The position numbers were made by a program, and so were the translations under genes. The notes beneath the pieces were generated by a model. The model did no database searches, was not told the origin of the DNA, and saw nothing but the letters and a program-made list of their open reading frames with translations. A stretch of 56,420 nucleotides of DNA from Candidatus Ornithomonoglobus intestinigallinarum (lineage in GTDB: Bacteria; Bacillota; Clostridia; UBA1381), in assembly GCA_018715365.1 (NCBI GenBank), contig DVLU01000004.1, forward strand, positions 1 to 56,420. The letters run 5' to 3'. The stretch's first letter is position 1; each line of letters starts with the position of its first letter. Shown one piece after another: positions 16,140 to 23,777 of the stretch.

Positions 16140-17069
16140 ATGAAAAACAAAAAAACAATGTCGCTTATAGGCGCGGGCGTGGGCGTGTGCATACTCGGCA
16201 CCGCGGCGCTTGCAAACTACAGCACAACAAACGGCTATGAAGCGCTGAAGCAGACGCTGCTCTATCCCGCCGACGTCCCCAATTACACAATGAGCATCGA
16301 AGGGACAATGAGCTACGACGGCACGGAGCTTGCGTCGGGAAAGTATCTGCTCGAAACGGACGCCGATTCGGCGCTTGAGCATTCCAAAACGGAAAGCACA
16401 ACGGTTGACGGGGTAAACAGCCTGAGCGAGGACTGGCAGCAGGACGGCATGAACATCTGGTACAACGATTATAACGAGGGCTACCTCGGGATAAGAAACG
16501 CCGGCGACTTTTTCGCATCAACGCTCCTCCCGGCAGTGGAAACGGGCGACGAAAAAACGGATTCTAAAATAAAAACGTTCATGAGCCTGCTTGCCGATAC
16601 GTTTGTGGGCGATCTGAGGAACAATTTCGTATGCGTTGACGACGGCGAGGACGCGGCGACGTATGAGGTAAATCTCTCGTCGGTCCAGATACCGGAGCTT
16701 GTAAACGCCGGTCTCGGCGCAATGCTCTCGCTTCAGAATTACACCTATGAAACGTCGGAATATTATCAAGACAATGAGCTTACGGACACCGACGTGATGG
16801 TCCGCAGCATGGCGGAGGACGCGCGCGTTGAAAGCATAAGCGCGGTGTTTACGATAGGTCACGACAATATGATAAGAAACGGCGAATGCAGCGTTGTGTT
16901 TGCCGGTGAGGATGAAAACGGCGCAAGCCACAGCTTCACGGTAAACGGAAAGCTCAGCGTAACGGACATCGGTACGACAGAGGTTCAAAAGCTCGATATA
17001 AACAGCGTTGACATCGAGTTCCTGGACGTTGAGCCGGTTGACACCGAAAGCACGGAAGCCGTGGGCTAA
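16140..17069 (+). CDS. Membrane-anchored or secreted protein of unknown function
   Basis: This 309-aa protein has an N-terminal hydrophobic segment (about residues 8-26, MSLIGAGVGVCILGTAALA) that is an anchor or uncleaved signal. The rest is an acidic, soluble extracellular domain rich in Tyr, Asp and Thr, without a motif I can name. ATG at 16140 follows GGAAAGGAAG by 8 nt; upstream in-frame codons fall in repeat A. It is followed 75 bp later by an ABC exporter pair in the same direction, so it may be a sensor or accessory of that exporter. Confidence 0.7.
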   Translation: MKNKKTMSLIGAGVGVCILGTAALANYSTTNGYEALKQTLLYPADVPNYTMSIEGTMSYDGTELASGKYLLETDADSALEHSKTESTTVDGVNSLSEDWQQDGMNIWYNDYNEGYLGIRNAGDFFASTLLPAVETGDEKTDSKIKTFMSLLADTFVGDLRNNFVCVDDGEDAATYEVNLSSVQIPELVNAGLGAMLSLQNYTYETSEYYQDNELTDTDVMVRSMAEDARVESISAVFTIGHDNMIRNGECSVVFAGEDENGASHSFTVNGKLSVTDIGTTEVQKLDINSVDIEFLDVEPVDTESTEAVG

Positions 17070-17144
17070 CCGGCGGGAACAAATCTGAATTCGGTGCAGG
17101 GCCGCGTTTTGCGGCTCTGCATATGCGTATAAACGGAGGCGGCA

Positions 17145-17861
17145 ATGATTACGATAAACAAGCTGACAAAGCTCTACAGCAACAAAAGGGGCGTTAAAAA
17201 CGTTTCGTTCACGGTGCAGACGGGCGATATTCTTGGGCTTTTGGGCCCGAACGGGTCGGGCAAAACGACGATCATGAAAACAATGCTCGGGCTGACGCGC
17301 GAAACGGACGGCACCGTTGAGGTTGACGGAAAGGATATTCACGAGCATTTTGAGGAAATAATGCGGCGCACCGGGGCGCTTATAGAAGCTCCGGCAATAT
17401 ACAAGGACCTGACGGCGTATCAGAATATGTTCCTTGCCGCAAAAACGCGCGCGGAGCGAAAGGATATAGACAGGCTCTTAAAGCTTGTTCATCTTGAAAA
17501 ATACGCCGGCGATAAGGCGGGGCGTTTTTCGCTCGGCATGAAGCAGCGTCTCGGCCTTGCCGAAGCGTTTATGGGGCGTCCCGATATTGTGCTGCTCGAC
17601 GAGCCCGTGAACGGGCTTGACATAGAGGGCGTTGTTGAGGTAAGGGATATAATAAAGGGTATGAATGAAAAATACGGCACGACGTTTATAATATCGAGCC
17701 ATATCGCATCGGAGATAGAAAAGGTCTGCAACAAGGCCGCCGTGATATACGACGGCGAGCTTATAGCATTTGACACGATGGAACGGATACTGAGCCTTTA
17801 TCCGTCGCTTGAGGAATATTTCCTTGACCGCGTGCACGAAAGGAGGGGCAGCGCGATATGA
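17145..17861 (+). CDS. ABC transporter ATP-binding protein (bacitracin/lantibiotic-exporter type)
   Basis: This 238-aa ATPase drives an ABC-2 exporter. It has Walker A GPNGSGKTT (residues 35-43), the Q-loop region, a degenerate signature FSLGMKQRLGLA, Walker B IVLLDEPVNGLD and switch SSH. The overall match is to the BcrA/NatA/EcsA-like group of exporters used for peptide antibiotics and lipids. The ATG follows GGAGGCGGCA. It overlaps the permease gene by four bases (ATGA), showing translational coupling. Confidence 0.9.
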   Translation: MITINKLTKLYSNKRGVKNVSFTVQTGDILGLLGPNGSGKTTIMKTMLGLTRETDGTVEVDGKDIHEHFEEIMRRTGALIEAPAIYKDLTAYQNMFLAAKTRAERKDIDRLLKLVHLEKYAGDKAGRFSLGMKQRLGLAEAFMGRPDIVLLDEPVNGLDIEGVVEVRDIIKGMNEKYGTTFIISSHIASEIEKVCNKAAVIYDGELIAFDTMERILSLYPSLEEYFLDRVHERRGSAI

Positions 17862-18601
17862 AGGAGCTTGCTTTTGCGTTAAACTCGGAGCTCTATAAGC
17901 TGCGTCACAGAAAAAAATATTACGTTATGCTCATAATAGGCGCGGCGGTGTGCGCCCTGCGCTGGGGCGGCAGCGCGCTTTTGAGCCGCGTTTCCGGCGG
18001 CGCGGTGACTGTCGGCGGCAGCATACCGCTCGAGATGCTGTCGTTTTCCGCGGAGCTGCTTGTGCCGATAATGATATTTATGGCCGTTACCGATATGTTC
18101 ACGGGCGAATATTCGGCGGATACGCTGAAAGCGTGCCTTTTAAAGCCGGCTGTAAGGCTTAAGGTCATGACGGCGAAGGCGGGAGCGGCGTTTTTGCTTG
18201 CCGCGGCGGCGATGGTTATAATGTATTTTGTGTGTTTGCTGTTCCAGGCGCTTTCGGGCGGCGGATTTTCGCGTGCGGGCGCGGCGTTTGCGGCGTATAT
18301 GATAGACCTTGTGCCGCTTGCCGGAGTTGTGCTTTTGTGCGTGCTTGTGAACGTATGCCTAAAGGGCCCGTCGGCGGCGATGCTTTTGTCGCTTGCCGTG
18401 TATGCCGTTATGAAGTACATGGGCTTTTACGTTGCCGGCTCGGAGTCGTTTCTGTTCACGGCTTACGCCAAGTGGCATACGCTGTTTATCGGCGCGGCGC
18501 TGCCGTTTCATATACTTATCTCAAAAATAGGCATCGTTGCCGGGAGCATATTGGTGCTGTATTTTGTATCATATATGATATTCGATAAAAAAGACATATA
18601 A
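17858..18601 (+). CDS. ABC-2 type permease
   Basis: This 247-aa integral membrane protein has about six helices (near 20-38, 62-82, 105-130, 148-170, 175-195 and 222-242) and an N-terminal NSELYKLRHRKKYYVM motif typical of ABC-2 permeases of small exporters. It is the partner of the ATPase encoded just before it. The substrate is not evident. The unit ends at a family A repeat. Confidence 0.85.
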   Translation: MKELAFALNSELYKLRHRKKYYVMLIIGAAVCALRWGGSALLSRVSGGAVTVGGSIPLEMLSFSAELLVPIMIFMAVTDMFTGEYSADTLKACLLKPAVRLKVMTAKAGAAFLLAAAAMVIMYFVCLLFQALSGGGFSRAGAAFAAYMIDLVPLAGVVLLCVLVNVCLKGPSAAMLLSLAVYAVMKYMGFYVAGSESFLFTAYAKWHTLFIGAALPFHILISKIGIVAGSILVLYFVSYMIFDKKDI

Positions 18602-18616
18602 AGGCTTTGTTTTTTT

Positions 18617-18687
18617 CAAAGGGGGCGCAGCCCCCTTTGGAACCCCCGATAGCCGCCCCTCGGGGGTGAGGGGGCAGAGCCCCCTCA
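18617..18687 (+). repeat. Two tandem palindrome family A copies
   Basis: AAGGGGGCGCAGCCCCCTTTGG is followed by ACCCCC and then by GAGGGGGCAGAGCCCCCTC. They lie just after the ABC permease gene and could terminate it. Confidence 0.75.
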
Positions 18688-18705
18688 TAAAAATAAAAAT
18701 AACTG

Positions 18706-18734
18706 TGGAAAAGCGCCTGCGTTTATGATATAAT
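18706..18734 (+). promoter_or_regulatory. Promoter of the phosphoesterase-kinase operon
   Basis: A perfect TATAAT (18729-18734) lies 17 nt after a weak TGGAAA (18706-18711). The start would be near 18741. Confidence 0.6.
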
Positions 18735-18743
18735 ACCATCATA

Positions 18744-18763
18744 GCGCAAAGGGCGCTTTGCGC
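18744..18763 (+). promoter_or_regulatory. Perfect inverted repeat at the operon start
   Basis: GCGCAAAG-GGCG-CTTTGCGC lies at the predicted transcription start, so it could be an operator or a 5' hairpin. Confidence 0.6.
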
Positions 18764-18796
18764 ATTTAAAAAAACATCCCGGAGGTAATGCGGCAG

Positions 18797-19657
18797 GTGG
18801 CAAAAAAAATCCTCGGCGCGCTGTGTATCGTTATCGCGGCGGCGCTTCTGATACTTATCGACAACACGTGCGTAAAGCTCACGCACTATACCGTAAAAAG
18901 CGGCGAAATACCGCCTCAGTTTGACGGCTTTAAAATAATCCAGCTCTCCGACATTCACGGCACGGAATTCGGCGAAAACAATTCGGTGCTTGTTGAAAAA
19001 ATAAAGCGCGCGGAGCCGGATATTATAGTCATAACGGGCGATATTCTCGATTCGATACAGAAAACCGATATAGACATAGAGGTGTTCGACGCGCTTTTGC
19101 CGCAGCTTGACGATGTTGCGCCGATGTACGGCGTGAGCGGCAACCACGATATATCGGCGTCGAAATTCATAAAGCTCTCGGCAGACTGGGAGGCGGAGCA
19201 CAATATTGAATTTCTCGAAAACGAAACGGTCACGCTCACAAGAAACGGCGCGGAAATTTATTTGAGCGGCATGGACGACCCGAAATATTACGATGAGGAA
19301 AAGCGCGATAAGCGGTTTTACGAAAACCTTGCGAAGCTTGACGTCCCGGACGGCTTTAACATACTGCTTTTCCACCGCGCCGATATGCTCAATATGCTGC
19401 TTGACAGCGAATTTGATGTTGTGTTTGCCGGGCATCTTCACGGCGGGCAGTGGCGCATACCGTTCATAGGCGGCGTGATCGACCAGGCGCGGCGGCCGTT
19501 CCCCGAATACAGCGGCGGCAGGTACAGGCGCGGCGACAAGACGTTTATCGTAAGCTGCGGCGTGGGGAACAATCAGCGGCTGTTCGATACGGAGATACCG
19601 TTCCCGAGGATATTCAACATGGCAGAGATAGTTGAGGTCACATTGGAGGCGCAGTAA
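18797..19657 (+). CDS. Membrane-anchored metallophosphoesterase
   Basis: This 286-aa calcineurin-like phosphoesterase has one N-terminal helix (about 5-23) and then the metal-binding motifs in order: SDIHG, GDILD, GNHD and GHLHGGQ. It resembles YkuE/YaeI-type enzymes that act at the membrane, sometimes on lipid headgroups. GTG at 18797 is preferred because GGAGGT at 18781-18786 is 10 nt upstream; the ATG at 18788 would be only 1 nt from it. It overlaps the kinase gene by one base. Confidence 0.88.
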   Translation: MAKKILGALCIVIAAALLILIDNTCVKLTHYTVKSGEIPPQFDGFKIIQLSDIHGTEFGENNSVLVEKIKRAEPDIIVITGDILDSIQKTDIDIEVFDALLPQLDDVAPMYGVSGNHDISASKFIKLSADWEAEHNIEFLENETVTLTRNGAEIYLSGMDDPKYYDEEKRDKRFYENLAKLDVPDGFNILLFHRADMLNMLLDSEFDVVFAGHLHGGQWRIPFIGGVIDQARRPFPEYSGGRYRRGDKTFIVSCGVGNNQRLFDTEIPFPRIFNMAEIVEVTLEAQ

Positions 19658-20808
19658 TGAAAATACGCAGGAAATTCAGCTTCTACAGCTTAATGATGTT
19701 CCTTTTGCCGGTGCTTGCGATAGCGGCCGTTTCTGTTGTGTTCCTTATAATATTTATTATGAAATTCCCGGTTGAGGAGCTGTCGCTTTCGCGGGCGGCG
19801 CTTTTAAATCCCGTTATACTTATCAGGGCGTTCGGCCAGTTTTTCCGCGATCACCCCGAGGCTGCCGGCTACGTTTTGCTGTGGCTTTTGATATGCGTCG
19901 TTATAACGGGCACGGCGACCGTTACGATAACGGGCATAATGGCGCGCAGCATAGAAAAACCGATAAACGAGCTTATAGAAAGCGTCGGACGCATACAAAA
20001 GGGCGAGCTCGGCTTTGAGGTTGCGGGCAGCGAATACGATGAAATAAACGAGCTCTGCGAGGGCTTCGACAAAATGCGCGGTGCGCTTATGAGCGCGCGC
20101 ATAAAGGAAACGGAAATGAAGGACGAGAGAAGCCGTCTGCTTGCGAATATTTCGCACGACATCAAAACGCCGCTGGCGTCGATACGCGGCTACGTTGAGG
20201 GTATCCTCGACGGCGTTGCCGACACGCCCGAAAAGCTGCGGAAATATTTAAGCACTATACAGCGGAAAACAGGCACGATAAACGACCTTGCAAACAACCT
20301 TTCGCTGTTTTCGCGGCTGGAGCTTTCGCGGCTTGAGTTTGCGTTTGAGGACGGCGACGTCCGCGAGCCGCTCATAAAATGCCTTAACGGGCTGCGGCTC
20401 GATATCGAAACGGCGGGGCTGGCGCTTGAAACGGAAATAAGCGACGAGCCGCTGACGGTCAGGATGGACGCGGAAAAGCTTGAGCGCGTGTTTGCCAACC
20501 TTTTGGGCAACGCCGTAAAATACCGGCGCGCGGAAAGCAAGCTGATAAAAGTCTCGGCGTACCGCGACGGCGGGTTTGTGTTTGTCTGCATCAAAGACGA
20601 CGGCATGGGAATAGCGCCGGAGGAGCTTGATAAGGTGTTTGAGAGCTTTTACAGGACGGACGCGTCGCGCACGTCGCAGATAAAGGGCAACGGCCTCGGG
20701 CTCGGCATTGCGAAGGAGATCGTGTCGCGCCACGGCGGGCTGGTGTGGCTTGAAAGCGAAGGCAGGGATAAGGGCACGCGCGCCATAGTCAGACTAAGGT
20801 CATTATAA
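19657..20808 (+). CDS. Sensor histidine kinase
   Basis: This 383-aa kinase has two membrane helices (about 12-36 and 70-95) around a short extracytoplasmic loop, a HAMP domain (about 96-148), the phospho-accepting H167 in ANISHDIKTPLASIRGY, an N-box FANLLGNAVKY and G-boxes DDGMGI and GNGLGLGIAKE. It would phosphorylate the response regulator encoded downstream at 21245. The order kinase-then-regulator, with 436 bp of repeats between them, is unusual; regulator-kinase is the common order. Confidence 0.93.
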   Translation: MKIRRKFSFYSLMMFLLPVLAIAAVSVVFLIIFIMKFPVEELSLSRAALLNPVILIRAFGQFFRDHPEAAGYVLLWLLICVVITGTATVTITGIMARSIEKPINELIESVGRIQKGELGFEVAGSEYDEINELCEGFDKMRGALMSARIKETEMKDERSRLLANISHDIKTPLASIRGYVEGILDGVADTPEKLRKYLSTIQRKTGTINDLANNLSLFSRLELSRLEFAFEDGDVREPLIKCLNGLRLDIETAGLALETEISDEPLTVRMDAEKLERVFANLLGNAVKYRRAESKLIKVSAYRDGGFVFVCIKDDGMGIAPEELDKVFESFYRTDASRTSQIKGNGLGLGIAKEIVSRHGGLVWLESEGRDKGTRAIVRLRSL

Positions 20809-21244
20809 CCGGGGGTTTCAAAGGGGGCAGAGCCCTTTGAGAAAATAAAAAGGCAACTGTTATCTGTTCTGCAAGACAGTTCCTCTGCTGCGCTCACGCA
20901 TACCACACGCACGAACACAGGGAAAAAATCTTTACTGTATTCACGAAGACGGTATGCGTTTCGCTTGCATTCGTCAATCATCTTGCCGAACAGACAACAG
21001 CCGCCTTCCACAGCGGCAGCTTAGCAGCGCACGTCATCTGTCTGCGGAAGAGCCTTAACGCGCAGCGTGCGTTACCAGCTCGGAGCAGATAGTGACGGGC
21101 GCTATTCAAACAGCGCATATTTCCCTTTCCGAGGAAGGGGTGATATGTGACGCAAATAAAAAACTCTCGCCCTGTGCCGCCCAGGGGGTTCCAAAGGGGG
21201 CGGAGCCCCCTTTGAGAAAAAACAAAAACATTGGAGATAATATA
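20809..21244. other. Gene-free gap inside the two-component locus, all repeat
   Basis: The gap holds A, D reversed (20851-21008), C reversed (21028-21104), B reversed short form (21112-21153) and A reversed (21184-21226). Nothing else is seen apart from the ribosome-binding site of the next gene. Confidence 0.8.
20812..21226 (-). repeat. Mosaic repeat element, inverted A-D-C-B-A
   Basis: This copy has the same module content and flanking palindromes as 7681-8080 but in reverse orientation. It is the best-defined complete copy because coding sequence abuts both sides. Confidence 0.8.
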
Positions 21245-21913
21245 ATGAAAAAAATACTGATCATCGAGGACGACCGCGAAATAGCGGAGCTCGAACGCGA
21301 TTATCTTGAAATAAACAATTTTGAATGCGACATAGAAACGTGGGGCACGACGGGTCTTGCCGCCGCGCTTGACGGCGACTATGATCTGTTTATAATCGAC
21401 GTTATGCTCCCCGGCATGGACGGCTTTGAAATAGTTTCGGAAATACGCCGCAAAAAGCAAACGCCGATCATTTTCCTCTCCGCAAAGGGCGGGGACATAG
21501 ATAAAATACGCGGTCTGGGGCTCGGCGCGGACGATTACATGACAAAGCCGTTCAGCCCAAACGAGCTTGTTGCGCGCGTCAAGGCGCACATAAGCAGGCA
21601 TGAAACGCTCACATCGGGCGGCGGCGGGAAAATAACGGCGCGGTCGCTTACCATAGACTGCGCGCCGCGGCGCGTGTTCCTCAACGGCTCCGAAATAACG
21701 CTTACGGCAAAGGAATTTGACCTGCTCGAATTTCTTGCGTCGCATCCCGACAGGGCGTTTTCAAAGGAGCAGCTCTTTGACAGGATCTGGGGCATGGACG
21801 CATTGGGCGACGTTTCAACCGTCGCCGTGCATATTCAGCGTATACGCGAAAAGCTTGCGCCCGAAAAATTTATAGACACAGTCTGGGGCGTGGGCTACAG
21901 GTTTATTAAATAG
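21245..21913 (+). CDS. OmpR-family response regulator
   Basis: This 222-aa regulator has a receiver domain (1-115) with acidic pocket EDD (8-10), phosphorylated D52 in IIDVMLPGMDG and K101 in MTKPF, then a winged-helix DNA-binding domain ending VWGVGYRFIK. ATG at 21245 follows TTGGAGATAATATA. Longer readings upstream run through repeat sequence and are artefacts. It is the likely partner of the kinase at 19657-20808. The cbiL gene starts 15 bp later. Confidence 0.93.
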   Translation: MKKILIIEDDREIAELERDYLEINNFECDIETWGTTGLAAALDGDYDLFIIDVMLPGMDGFEIVSEIRRKKQTPIIFLSAKGGDIDKIRGLGLGADDYMTKPFSPNELVARVKAHISRHETLTSGGGGKITARSLTIDCAPRRVFLNGSEITLTAKEFDLLEFLASHPDRAFSKEQLFDRIWGMDALGDVSTVAVHIQRIREKLAPEKFIDTVWGVGYRFIK

Positions 21914-21928
21914 AAGGAGATAAAAAAC

Positions 21929-22606
21929 ATGGCAAAGCTTTATCTTGCGGGCGTCGGCCCGGGCGGAGCGGGGCTTGTTACGCTTGCGGCAAAGCGCGCC
22001 GCCGAAACGGCGGACGTTGTTGCGTATCCCGTGCGGGAGCGCGGCGAAAAATCGGCCGCGCTCGATATTATTTCGGGAGCGGCGGACATAAAAGAAACGT
22101 GCGAGCTTGTGTTCCCTATGTCCGCGCCGGAGGCGGAGCGCAAACGCGCACGGCATGCGGCGGCGGAAAAGCTCGCGGCGCTGCTTTCCGAGAACAAAAC
22201 GGTCTGTATGGTAACGCTCGGCGACGTGTCGGTGTATTCAACGTGCGGCTATGTACGCGGATTTGTTGAGAGCGCGGGCTTTGAAACGGAAACGATCCCC
22301 GGGATAACGTCGTTTTCCGCGGCGGCCGCGGCGGCGGGCGTTAATCTGTGCGAGGGGAACGAGAGCGTCGCCGTTGTTTCCGGCGTGCGCGGCGCGGCGG
22401 AGCTTGAGCGGCTCGTTGATGGGTTTGATACCGTTGTTGTTATGAAGGCGGCGCGGTCAATGGGGATCATATATGAAACGCTTAAAAAGCGCGGGCTGCT
22501 TGAAACGTCGTTTGCCGCGCGCTCCGTCGGCATGGACGGCGGCGGCATTTTCCCCGTTTCGCCGAACGAAAGCGGGTATTTTACAACGGTTATTATAAAG
22601 AAATAA
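21929..22606 (+). CDS. cbiL: Precorrin-2 / cobalt-factor-II C20-methyltransferase
   Basis: This 225-aa SAM-dependent tetrapyrrole methylase adds the C20 methyl group in corrin-ring (vitamin B12) synthesis. The N-terminal GVGPGGAGLVTLAAKRA replaces the usual GPGDPELLT. The VTLGDVSVYSTCGYV block and ETIPGITSFSAAAAAAG (about 122-140) are typical of CobI/CbiL. It has a ribosome-binding site GAAGGAG just after the regulator stop. It lies away from other cobalamin genes, although hemA-hemC-cobA/hemD occur at 46.8-50.1 kb. Confidence 0.87.
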   Translation: MAKLYLAGVGPGGAGLVTLAAKRAAETADVVAYPVRERGEKSAALDIISGAADIKETCELVFPMSAPEAERKRARHAAAEKLAALLSENKTVCMVTLGDVSVYSTCGYVRGFVESAGFETETIPGITSFSAAAAAAGVNLCEGNESVAVVSGVRGAAELERLVDGFDTVVVMKAARSMGIIYETLKKRGLLETSFAARSVGMDGGGIFPVSPNESGYFTTVIIKK

Positions 22607-22610
22607 CTTA

Positions 22611-22664
22611 ACCCCGCCCGGGGGACGCCCTGCACGGGGGGTACGGGGGGCGGAGCCCCCACGT
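22611..22664 (-). repeat. Palindrome family A variant next to toxin-antitoxin copy 2
   Basis: CACGGGGGGTACGGGGGGCGGAGCCCCCACG. It corresponds to the palindrome at 7681-7725 beside copy 1. Confidence 0.7.
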
Positions 22665-22681
22665 AAAAAAACAAAATCACC

Positions 22682-22711
22682 TTGACAAATTTCAACACTG
22701 TATGATATAAT
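22682..22711 (+). promoter_or_regulatory. Toxin mRNA promoter, copy 2
   Basis: A perfect TTGACA (22682-22687), an 18-nt spacer and a perfect TATAAT (22706-22711) predict a start near 22718. Confidence 0.9.
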
Positions 22712-22734
22712 ACGATTACGGTAAGAGGGTATAC

Positions 22735-22766
22735 GGTTATCCTGACACCTTTATGAAGGAGGTGTC
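22735..22766 (+). promoter_or_regulatory. Toxin leader: antisense-pairing site and ribosome-site hairpin, copy 2
   Basis: GGTTATCCT (22735-22743) is the site complementary to AGGATAACC of the antitoxin RNA. Directly after it, GACACCT (22744-22750) pairs with AGGTGTC (22760-22766) and traps part of AAGGAGG (22756-22762). Antisense pairing next to this hairpin could block translation. Confidence 0.65.
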
Positions 22767-22771
22767 GGTTT

Positions 22772-22891
22772 ATGAATTTTGATATATTCGATATAATAAA
22801 GTTACTTATTGTACTCGATATAATAAAAACGCTCGTTTTATACGAGCTGATCAAACTCATAAAACAAATAGCCGCCTACCTTGCAGATTAG
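22772..22891 (+). CDS. 39-aa amphipathic peptide, candidate type I toxin, copy 2
   Basis: The peptide starts MNFDIFDIIKLLIVLDIIK and ends IKQIAAYLAD; it differs from copy 1 only in the last residue. It should form one amphipathic or membrane helix, the hallmark of small type I toxins. AAGGAGG is 9 nt upstream of the ATG. Its stop codon lies in the shared terminator. Conservation of the frame between two divergent copies supports real translation. It does not resemble Fst, TxpA, Ldr or Hok by eye, so it may be a separate family; it might also be a non-toxic signalling or phage-related peptide. Confidence 0.82.
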   Translation: MNFDIFDIIKLLIVLDIIKTLVLYELIKLIKQIAAYLAD

Positions 22892-22950
22892 ACGGCTATT
22901 TATTTATTTTTAATAGCTGATTGCAGGATAACCGTTAAGGTTATCCTCTT
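22860..22950 (-). ncRNA. Candidate antitoxin RNA of the par-like locus, copy 2
   Basis: A leftward RNA of about 90 nt is predicted from near 22950 to the terminator at 22866-22901. It has a 5' hairpin GGATAACC-TTAAC-GGTTATCC and overlaps the toxin mRNA 3' end. Its AGGATAACC (complement of 22939-22947) pairs with the toxin leader. The loop between hairpin and terminator differs from copy 1, which might make the two antitoxins partly specific. Confidence 0.75.
22866..22901. terminator. Shared bidirectional terminator, toxin-antitoxin copy 2
   Basis: AAATAGCCGCCTA pairs with TAGACGGCTATTT around a 10-nt loop, with T-rich sequence on both strands. Confidence 0.8.
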
Positions 22951-22956
22951 ACCTGT

Positions 22957-22985
22957 ATTTTATCATATGTTTTTGTTAATGTCAA
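22957..22985 (-). promoter_or_regulatory. Antitoxin RNA promoter, copy 2
   Basis: On the minus strand TTGACA (22985-22980), a 17-nt spacer and TAAAAT (22962-22957) direct leftward transcription toward the toxin. Confidence 0.85.
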
Positions 22986-23054
22986 TATAAACGGCATTAT
23001 TTTTTTATGTCAATTTGAAAATTAACCGCCCTGCACGGGGGACATCTATCGTTA

Positions 23055-23131
23055 AGCGGCGCATATTTCCCCTTCCGAGGAATGTATGTGCAGCGTAACA
23101 TCCTTTCCGAGGAAGGGGTGATATGTGCCGT
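23055..23131 (-). repeat. Repeat module B, long form, reversed
   Basis: GCGGCGCATATTTCCCCTTCC... is the reverse complement of 8102-8176 with few changes. Confidence 0.85.
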
Positions 23132-23149
23132 GAATAAAAAACTCCCGCC

Positions 23150-23200
23150 AGCAGCAGTCCCGCACGGGGGGGGGTACGGGGGGCGGAGCCCCCCGGGATC
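23150..23200 (-). repeat. Palindrome family A variant
   Basis: CCCGCACGGGGGGGGTACGGGGGGCGGAGCCCCCCGGG overlaps the 3' end of the lipoprotein gene's stop region and may serve as its terminator. Confidence 0.7.
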
Positions 23201-23522
23201 AATTGTTTTCGCCGTCCCCCACAATGTCGTTGACGGCGTCGCCGACATCCTGCGCCGCCTCACCGACGCCGTCGCCCAAATCCTCGGCGGCGTCGCCCAT
23301 TTCCTCCATTGCGCCTTCCGCACCCTCCGCGGCGGGATCGGAATTCGAATCGGCCGCCGGAGTGGGCGATGCGCTGTCGCTTACGGCAGTAGGCTCGGGC
23401 GACGGCGTTGATGTTGTGCTCGTCTTGTTCCCGCAGGCGCAAAGCATCGTGCAGCCGAGCGCCGCGATAATCAAAATTTTCGTATTTTTAATTTTCGTGT
23501 TTTTTATCATGGTTATAACCAT
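23199..23522 (-). CDS. Small acidic lipoprotein
   Basis: This 107-aa exported lipoprotein has a signal with lipobox LCAC (lipidated C30), a Thr/Ser/Pro-rich linker (about 33-62) and an acidic, Gly-spaced amphipathic tail with repeats such as EEMGDAAEDLGDGVGEAAQD. It would be tethered to the outer face of the membrane. Function is unknown. The start is uncertain: ATG at 23522 is 3 nt from AGGAG and ATG at 23510 is 15 nt from it. It reads divergently from the SLH protein. Confidence 0.78.
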   Translation of the reverse strand: MVITMIKNTKIKNTKILIIAALGCTMLCACGNKTSTTSTPSPEPTAVSDSASPTPAADSNSDPAAEGAEGAMEEMGDAAEDLGDGVGEAAQDVGDAVNDIVGDGENN

Positions 23523-23777
23523 TAACTCCTTTCAAACCAAATTGCACGCTTACAGTCATAGTATTGTCGTATTTTTGATTTTTAGTCGGTATGTTCATAA
23601 AAAGTTCAAAAATATTTTCCGAAAAAGCGGAACAAATTTTTAATATGCGCGTCTAATACACTGTTGACGGGCATTAAAGGCGCTGCCGGAGGGCGGCGCG
23701 TTAATACCGCAGGGTCACGGGTATACCGCGGATACCGTGTCATACATATAAAAAAACTATGTAGAGGAGAAAAAGTT

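Larger units (their letters stand above)
22654..23031 (+). repeat. Toxin-antitoxin locus copy 2 (378-bp repeat)
   Basis: This is the inverted second copy of 7313-7690. All regulatory parts and the peptide frame are kept. Confidence 0.9.
22892..23198. other. Gene-free stretch: antitoxin region and repeats
   Basis: It contains the antitoxin promoter, then module B reversed (23055-23131) and a family A variant (23150-23200). Reading frames here are repeat artefacts. Confidence 0.7.
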
